Source: Pictodentalium vernedei (Eukaryota; Mollusca; Scaphopoda; Dentaliida; Dentaliidae). From it: a DNA stretch of 64,000 bases. Below are positions 58,040 to 64,000 of this stretch, piece by piece (the first letter of the stretch is position 1; each line of letters starts with the position of its first letter). A program made the position numbers and the translations under genes. The DNA lies in NCBI GenBank assembly GCA_031216915.1, contig CM062292.1, positions 204,869,262 through 204,933,261 on the forward strand, given 5' to 3'. The notes beneath the pieces were generated by a model that was given only the letters and a program-made list of their open reading frames with translations, did no database searches and was not told the DNA's origin.

Positions 58040-59495
58040 CAAATTTGCCCCGTGATGACCTTCAGGAATAAGGTTAATGAACAGTTGAATACAAACCAAC
58101 AATTTTACATACATTTACTGTCATTAAAACCTAAAAAGGGCTAAGAAAGCACTTTTGAACATTCAAAAATCACTTTTAATCTGTTGAGTGAACTGTAAAG
58201 AAAATGTTCGCTTCAGCATAAAAATAAATAGAACTTTTGGGACCACAAATAATTTTTTCTGTCCGTTTTTCAAATATTTGATGTTTTAAATCAATAAAAA
58301 CGGTATCTTGAAAATATTTTTGGTACTTGAATTCTCTTCTTTTCTTTTAATTCAAATTTTGAAAATTCAAAGAGAGTGGAAATGCATCAATAATGGTGGC
58401 TTCTCACCCGCGAAGGATAAGTCTTGGTCACCTTGTATTAAAGTGACAACCGCCGTGTACAGGATTTACCGCCAGTATGCACATGACATTCTTAGCCAAT
58501 AAAATTCAAGGATATAGCAACACATTTGCCAGAGGTGGGGGAAAATCTGGATATGCCAGTAATTATTGTATAAGTTAATCTGAGGCTTTACGGGCTTAGG
58601 ATTTCCCAGCACTTTTCTCGTGAACTTTTAAGCACTCTCGTCGATCTTCGCCCCTCTTATTTTTATATACATATTTGTTAAAAGAAAACCCTTTGTTTAC
58701 GCCATTATTTAAATTAATAATAACTGCACCTGATACTGACCCTTGGGAATCTCCCCCACAGAATTCCCCATGGATCAATACGTAGTGCAAATGTTATTTC
58801 CATGCATAAAAAGAGAAATTTACATAATAAATACCACAGGTTACAAGTACACATTGGACCAATACGAGGCAATCTAAATTCATTTTTCAAGGTCTTTTCA
58901 CGACCTTCTCCAAGAAAATCCAATTTTCAAGCACTTCAAAGGCCCTGGAATTTCAATTTTGAGTTCAAGCACGTTTAAGCACTTACAAATCCTCAATAAA
59001 TATATGTCAGTTGATCGACCACTGGGTTGCATCGCTGCTGTTGGCGGTCGAAGGATGAGATGAAAGGTTGTTAGTGTATATTTTGAAATTTATAAGAAAT
59101 TATAGACAATGAGAACAGTAATCCATCCCGTAATATTTAAGTATTAATCTCCCCCAACACATCCCATGTCGTTACATGAAAAAGCTTGTTTAAATTCTGT
59201 GCAGCTGCTGCAGTATGGTGAATTTGTTCAATAGCTATCTATTTTTTATTTCCATTTTTTTAAATTTTTTTTCTGCAATTACAATTTCACACTTTAAGTT
59301 CCCAAATGTGTAAAGTGATCGATATATTTAGCATTTGAAATTCTGAAGTATAAATGAACAATTGTAAAACGTTTAAAAAGTGTCCATTGAACAGACAGGA
59401 ACACAAATTCTGAAAATATAGATATATCTATAAGATACGGACAGATTAATTACTATAATCTGCCAAACTCTTTTTAACAACACGTCAGAAGAAGC
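58040..59495. other. Intron of the PLAC-like gene, partly repeat-like
   Basis: 58590-58990 contains repeated CAAGCACTT/AAGTGCTT words (TTTTCAAGCACTTCAAAGGC, TTTAAGCACTT) suggestive of an old DNA transposon edge. No exon found. Confidence 0.35.
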
Positions 59496-59501
59496 TAAGT
59501 T

Positions 59502-59507
59502 ATAAAA

Positions 59508-59570
<63 letters not shown>

Positions 59571-59572
59571 AT
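59502..59572. repeat. (AAAT)n microsatellite
   Basis: About 17 uninterrupted AAAT units. Confidence 0.95.
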
Positions 59573-59621
59573 ATTCATGTGCATTTTCATCATACGTTTC
59601 GCAGGGTATCTCTGTACTTAC

Positions 59622-59733
59622 TCTTCTTATGTGAATCCATTGTAAAGCCTGACGACTGAGGAAGTGGCCTCGTTTTGAGTGTATTGGTTTTCCAGTTGCC
59701 TGTATCCTGAATACATTCTTTTCCATAGCACAC
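59622..59733 (-). CDS. Penultimate exon of the PLAC-like gene
   Basis: 112 bp, acceptor AATAATTTACAG, consensus donor A|GTAAGTA. In the frame that joins exon 55733-55609 it starts in phase 0 with VCYGKECIQDTGNWKTNT and continues LKTRPLPQSSGFTMDSHKK; two Cys lie close together. It ends in phase 1, matching the next exon. All three frames are open, so frame choice rests on the join. No domain recognised. Confidence 0.5.
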
Positions 59734-60005
59734 CTGTAAATTATTAAAACCAATCAAAAGTTCAGCTAACAATGGTGGCATTTGAGTAAAGGCGGTTGAA
59801 GCTCATTGGAAGTGCCGAGGCACACATTTCGAAGGAGCACCGAAGTATGCATGACATTATAACCCGCAAAGAGAAAAGTTGATAAGTGGATCCACAGAAA
59901 AAGTCATTTCATTTGAATCTCACGCATGGACGTGTGTGCCGAGAGAAGTGATCTCAAAACAGCTGGATTGCTCAACGCTCATTAGTCACATATAAAAAGT
60001 GTCTC

Positions 60006-60021
60006 ACCTGCCGCCATCTTG
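60006..60021 (-). promoter_or_regulatory. YY1-like AAGATGGCGGC next to a splice-donor word
   Basis: The minus strand reads CAAGATGGCGGCAG|GTGAGA: a YY1-type initiator overlapping an ATG and followed by a good donor, a common layout for first exons. It lies 270 bases upstream of exon 59733-59622, so it may be an alternative first exon; the reading frame does not prove it. Confidence 0.3.
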
Positions 60022-60267
60022 GGGGTGGTGGGGAATTCATTTGTGAAATTGTTCTCGAAAGTTTTTAATTTTCCGACGTTTCGCAATGGCCAGTCGCGTT
60101 TTAAGGAATATACTTTGATATCTATAAAATGAATATATAGATAGGTGCACATTCTCTGCAGCAATACAAACAGAATATTTAAAATATATACGAAACATCA
60201 AGCGCCGAGATCGGGAAGTTTGTACCATGTTGCTAGCTTTCGTGCTGAGCTTCTGTCTCATTTTTGA

Positions 60268-60354
60268 TGATGTGAAAGCTGTTACGCTGTGACTGCAATC
60301 ACGTGAAAGCTGTTACGCTGTGACTGCAATCACAGCATAACAGCGTTCACATCA
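60268..60354. repeat. 31-bp tandem duplication inside a palindrome
   Basis: GTGAAAGCTGTTACGCTGTG with its TGCAATCAC end occurs twice in a row (60272-60302, 60303-60333). The second copy pairs with CACAGCATAACAGCGTTCAC to its right. Confidence 0.9.
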
Positions 60355-60359
60355 CCAAA

Positions 60360-61325
60360 CGTCACTAATGGGAGGAGTTATCGCGTTGGTTAACTTGGCG
60401 CCATCTTGTGAGGGCAGACTGAGTTGCGACGCCTTTCGTTCACGTTCCAGCCATCCAGTTGTATAGAGACCAGTAGATGGGAGGTGGTATAAAGTGTGTG
60501 TGATGGAGAGGGACGCCGATAAATATACCACACCCTGGAAACTTCTCGAAGCGTCATTTCGTGTCTAGCTTGGTGTTATAATACAATTCAGTAAGTGTTT
60601 GAATACCCCCAGCCTCTTTTCTTAATTTTCCTTGCAGGTCATGGTTCGGTCTACTTCTACATCAACAATCTTCCAGCCCGAAGGCTAGCCTTTAGGTTGA
60701 AAGGTGGTTGAAGGAGAGAAAAGGCACAATCGACTAAGATGGAATCATTTGACCAAGTGAAACTAAATTTGTTCGTGGCATGTCTGTATATAGACACGTT
60801 TGCATGCCCTAAATGTTGTATCGCATTGTGTAACCATGTAACGTAGCTGATAAAAAGATGGAAGGGGCACGTGCACCCTGTACCGCATGGTTCCGCTGCC
60901 CCCGCATTTGGGGAAGCCGTTTTGTTAATCGGAAGAGAGTGAAACATATAAATCCAGTTTGCGGTGACCATTCAGTGAAGCTGGGCATTTGGTAGTTTGG
61001 GACGGAGACACGTTTACTAAGCGTTTATATACTATTCTCGATCGACGATGTCGTGCTGTGCATTTGTATTGCATATTCTTGCTTGTATAACAAAATTATT
61101 CACTGAACCATAATGTCCTTCGTGCCCTGTCTGCTATTTTATCATTTCATGTCATCTTTTGCTTAATTTTCCTGTGAGAGATTAGTGACTCGCGAAAAAC
61201 TTTTTCGTTGGTATTATTGATTTGATCAGGGAGAGTGATTCACAGCTGACAACTTAATGGCACCGAGTCCAATGTGCCGACAAAATGACCCAGTTGAGGA
61301 AGCGGAACGGGTATAATCATTCCGT
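60360..61325. other. Unassigned; TATA-like and splice-like words
   Basis: A GGTATAAAG word (60488), a CAGTAAGTG donor-like word (60590) and TTTCCTTGCAG acceptor-like word (60640) could belong to a small transcript; the frame after it is only 16 codons. No gene called. Confidence 0.25.
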
Positions 61326-61332
61326 TATTTAT

Positions 61333-61565
61333 TAATTGATTTATTGGTGTTTAATGCTATTTTCAGCATCTATGGCTATCTCATGACTCAACAAAAGTAT
61401 AATGTAAATTTAGCTATCTTTTCCACATATACTATCCACTTTAGAGCTTCTGCCTCAGACGTTGGTTACCAGGTCTCATTTTATCAGTAAAGTAGAAAGT
61501 GTTTACCACTATAAAGAAGGACTACTCCACTTCCCGTAGTTTCAATGGAAGATAATCACACAGAA
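61333..61565 (-). mobile_element. Retroposon body related to 52985-53205
   Basis: TTTATTGGTGTTTAA end, CATCTATGGCTAT, GTTGGTTACCAGG and CATTTTATCAGTAAAG are shared with 52985-53205; a third relative is at 37545-37690. Confidence 0.6.
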
Positions 61566-61569
61566 ATAA

Positions 61570-62200
61570 TGGTTCGTTCGATACATAATGGTACAGTTTA
61601 GTAGTTCGTCAAACACACTGATGTAGAGAAAGTTTGTCTACGGCTCGTGTACACGAGCGGGGTTGTTTATGTTGGCATGAAAACGTATATTTTAAGGTAG
61701 GACTGTAACTGGAAGCATTATCCTAGTAAAATACAGTTTTTGTCACCTCCAAACATTCTTTCCAAATTTTGGACAATTGTTCACACTGTTTGTCAATGTA
61801 ATATTAAGTACTGACTATGGTGCCATTGTTGATGATTCGAGGCATAGTCTTACCTTTGTTACTTTCTCAGCCCATGACAGGAAACTGGAGCAAAACAACA
61901 GCGTGTTACCGCATTGGAACGTCGAGCTCGCTCCAATGGGAGTCATCAGCTATGTTTTGGAGGCAAAAGTTGAGGAAAAAGCCAATAAATTTTAAATGGC
62001 GACGTTTGTGAGTAGAGTGCTGATCAGATCCGACCATTAGGTCAGGGAAACAATTAAAAACATTACAAGAGGAAAACTAGAGTAACTAATCATTAACGGA
62101 TCTTTGAAAAATATAGGCATTTATCATATGACTCGTCTGTTTTGTTCACTTTAAAACATTTGATATTTTGCTTTCATATTAATCCGTGATAAATAAAGCC
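61570..62200. repeat. Mostly unassigned, with a decayed MITE fragment
   Basis: About 61895-61985 (GCATTGGAACGTC.. GCTCGCTCCAATGGGAG, GCTATGTTTTGGAGGCAAAA) resembles the core of 62431-62653. Confidence 0.5.
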
Positions 62201-62207
62201 TTCCGTC

Positions 62208-62390
62208 GATTTCATTGGTCAAAAAACTAGACAATTTGATTGGCTGAACAAAATACAACTGGGCCATATTTTCATAATTTGCATAATTGGGGTGGAAAGA
62301 TTTCATTGGTCAATTTCAAATATGGACAGTTTGGTTGGCTAAACAAATTACAACTGGGTCACATTTGCATAATTTGAGTAGAGAAAATTT
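62208..62390 (+). repeat. Two ~90-bp units carrying CCAAT-type and octamer-like words
   Basis: Each unit has TTTCATTGGTCAA, GGTTGGCT or GATTGGCT, ACAACTGGG and an ATTTGCATAAT word. Four ATTGG/GTTGG boxes in under 200 bases resemble a duplicated promoter cassette, but no gene follows. Confidence 0.65.
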
Positions 62391-62430
62391 ACATTATCTG
62401 TCCTATTTAGGTTGGGTTATATTACACTAA

Positions 62431-62653
62431 CCCTTTACCTAACATAACGACCAAAAACCGGCCAGTGCTATATACGAAAAATGTTCATCTTTTGCTTCCA
62501 AAACATAGGTTATGACCCCTCATTGGAACGAGCGCATCGGGCTCGTTCCAATGAGGGGTCATAACCTATGTTTTGGAAGCAAAAAATGAAAAGTTTTAGT
62601 TATATGATGATGTTTTCTCCAAGGGTCGTCTGCAACACACGTTAGGTAAAAGG
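62431..62653. mobile_element. TTAA-type MITE with 95-bp central palindrome
   Basis: Ends CCCTTTACCTAAC and CCTTTTACCTAAC (inverse); flanks CTAA and TTGA are each one change from TTAA. Centre 62490-62584: TTTTGCTTCCAAAACATAGG..GAACGAGC, a 7-base loop, then the exact complement. Same family ends as 46578-46816. Confidence 0.9.
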
Positions 62654-62708
62654 TTGAAAAGTCATACTAAGTCGTTAATTTGTGCATATGTGTGTCATAT
62701 GATAAATA

Positions 62709-62855
62709 GAATATGAAATAAGTGTTTTTCTCATATAATATTTATGAAACTCGTCCGAATTTTCCGTTTGGGCTCGCCAGGGGCTTGCCAAAACGGAAAA
62801 TTCTTAGACTCGTTTCATAAATATTATATGAGAAAAACACTCATTCCATATCCTC
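62709..62855. repeat. ~147-bp palindromic foldback
   Basis: GTGTTTTTCTCATATAATAT..CCGAATTTTCCGTTT pairs with AACGGAAAATTC..ATATTATATGAGAAAAACAC; short loop near 62780. Confidence 0.92.
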
Positions 62856-62859
62856 TATA

Positions 62860-63415
62860 TCTATAATCTCTGTGGTTTGCAAATGAAATTGGACAAATCA
62901 AAATTAAACTTATCAAACGTGTTTAAAAATCGCGAATCACCCTTCATACTACCTATCGCAAACACGGATTTTCCAGACGCTAAAAGTATGGTTGTTCTGA
63001 CAAACTAACACCAGCCTCATCAATCACACACCCATCCCCTAGAATAACCCGAGAAAGTTCTTAGACTCGATTGTTACAGTTTCATCTGTTTCACCCAAAC
63101 ATGGACGAGTGGAGTAAAAGACATGGTTGATCGCGTGCAGAAGACCAAACCAAATAGAGAAATTTCATACAAAGCCGAACCGACGAATGAGAAGCGTCGA
63201 CATTGATAACACAGTTTTCAGAAAGTCCAAAATTTAATGCCAGAGTCACGTTGGCAACATACTTTCATTAGCCATTTAACTGAGGAACAGACAGACTGAC
63301 AACACAATGAACATATACGCAGAAAGAAGATAAAAATTACTTTAACACGACAGCCCTTTGGGGCTGTAGGATTGAATGATTCCTGAACCTCCCCACAAAG
63401 CAAAATAGAACCATC
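62860..63415. other. Unassigned intron-like sequence
   Basis: No exon, repeat or palindrome recognised. Confidence 0.3.
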
Positions 63416-63416
63416 T

Positions 63417-63560
63417 ATTTTGATGATGACAACACTTTGCGAAACTTTTGATGGTGACAGCAGTTTGCGAAACTTTGGGTAATGGCAGCACTTTGCGAAA
63501 TTTTTGATGATGACAGCACTTTGCGAAACTTTTGCTGTTAGCAGAACTGTGAGAAATGAT
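63417..63560. repeat. Tandem ~29-bp minisatellite
   Basis: About four to five units of GATGATGACAGCACTTTGCG followed by AAACTTTT. Overlapping open frames on the minus strand are by-products of the repeat. Confidence 0.85.
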
Positions 63561-63662
63561 GTCATTCAAGGTGTCAGTGTTGAAAGGTTTAAATTATCTG
63601 AAAATATCAAAGCCTGAACAAAGTCTATGATAACAAGCAAACGGTCTTCAACTAATTCTCAC

Positions 63663-63785
63663 CATGCCTTCCCCACATGTTGTACCAGGAAGAGCAGCAA
63701 AACTTGATCTTGTAGTACATGTGGTTGGGGTTCTGGAATCCATGCACCACAAGCTCAAACACATTTTTTTGACAATTTCTTTCGC
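63663..63785 (-). CDS. Candidate exon, 123 bp, phase 1-1, Cys-containing
   Basis: Acceptor TTTGTTTTTACAG, donor CATG|GTGAGA; only one of three frames is open. It encodes ERNCQKNVFELVVHGFQNPN then HMYYKIKFCCSSWYNMWGRH. The 41-residue symmetric phase 1-1 exon with C..LVV..YY..CC resembles part of a PLAC-type module, but it lacks most Cys. It could be an upstream exon of the 55.6-59.7 kb gene, although at least one further exon would be needed, since it ends in phase 1 and 59733 starts in phase 0. Confidence 0.55.
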
Positions 63786-63787
63786 CT

Positions 63788-64000
63788 GTAAAAACAAATC
63801 ATATAAAATTTAAAATTCAGATTTGTGACTAAATGGGAATATGAATTTATCTTACTGATAATATTAGAGTACGACACATTTGAATGACGTTTATGACACA
63901 ACCTTCTAAAAATTCACATGCAAATACTTTATAATCGTTTTAATACAATATACAAGCGACAGTGTTAATATAAATATTTATAATCATTTTAGCACAATAT
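63788..64000. other. AT-rich right edge
   Basis: Probable intron upstream of the exon at 63785-63663. Two related words ATAATCRTTTTARYACAATAT near 63925-64000 are a short direct duplication. Confidence 0.4.

Noticed and set aside
60657-60971. 104-codon minus-strand open frame
   Set aside because: No homology recognised, no splice or promoter support; likely chance.
60480-61120. Possible solo LTR or promoter (TATAAAG, splice-like words)
   Set aside because: No TG..CA boundaries with a target duplication and no paired copy could be found.

Overview
The window is animal nuclear DNA: AT-rich, intron-dominated, and mostly transposable elements and foldback repeats, with a few short, well-spliced host exons. 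The repeat set (DIRS-type relic, Penelope-like element, Tc1/mariner and TTAA-flanked MITEs, tRNA-derived SINEs, long G/C homopolymers, frequent TACATGTA words) suggests a marine invertebrate, most likely a lophotrochozoan such as a mollusc. The phylum is an inference. No bacterial gene organisation, rRNA or tRNA gene was seen.

The clearest host gene is on the minus strand: SLC25A21, the mitochondrial 2-oxodicarboxylate carrier. Three coding exons can be read at 32828-32750, 17894-17762 and 15174-15045. Their splice phases agree and they carry the carrier signature HPLDLIKTR and the block FYKGILPPLLAETPKRA. Intron 1 is about 14.9 kb and almost entirely mobile elements; later exons must lie left of the window. 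A second minus-strand gene ends at 55609 with an exon encoding a six-cysteine PLAC-like domain; one splice-compatible exon lies upstream at 59.7 kb and another possible one at 63.7 kb. Four further minus-strand open segments between 47.98 and 49.76 kb have compatible splice phases and may be a third, unrecognised gene.

Layout: 0.4-2.7 kb, two diverged 1.1-kb tandem units; 4.0-6.4 kb, a 5'-truncated non-LTR retrotransposon that abuts a broken DIRS-type relic (6.4-14.0 kb, minus) with duplicated gag-side modules; 14-32.8 kb, SLC25A21 exons 3 to 1 with intronic MITEs, a Penelope-like element with a hammerhead-like motif, a second LINE, a Tc1 relic split by a SINE, and a near-identical 281-bp tandem duplication; 33.6-37 kb, low-complexity and array repeats; 37.7-43.3 kb, a giant inverted-repeat element with a 1512-bp Tc1 transposon in its loop; 43.3-47 kb, a dense series of long palindromes and TTAA-flanked MITEs; 48-50 kb, candidate exons; 50.8-52 kb, a terminal-inverted-repeat element built on a 173-bp tandem array; 52.8-64 kb, repeats interleaved with the PLAC-like gene.

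The most unusual property is the number of near-perfect long palindromes. Many are the centres of short nonautonomous elements with clear TA or TTAA target duplications, and one family is caught inserted into its own copy. All calls come from reading the sequence alone; no database search was made.
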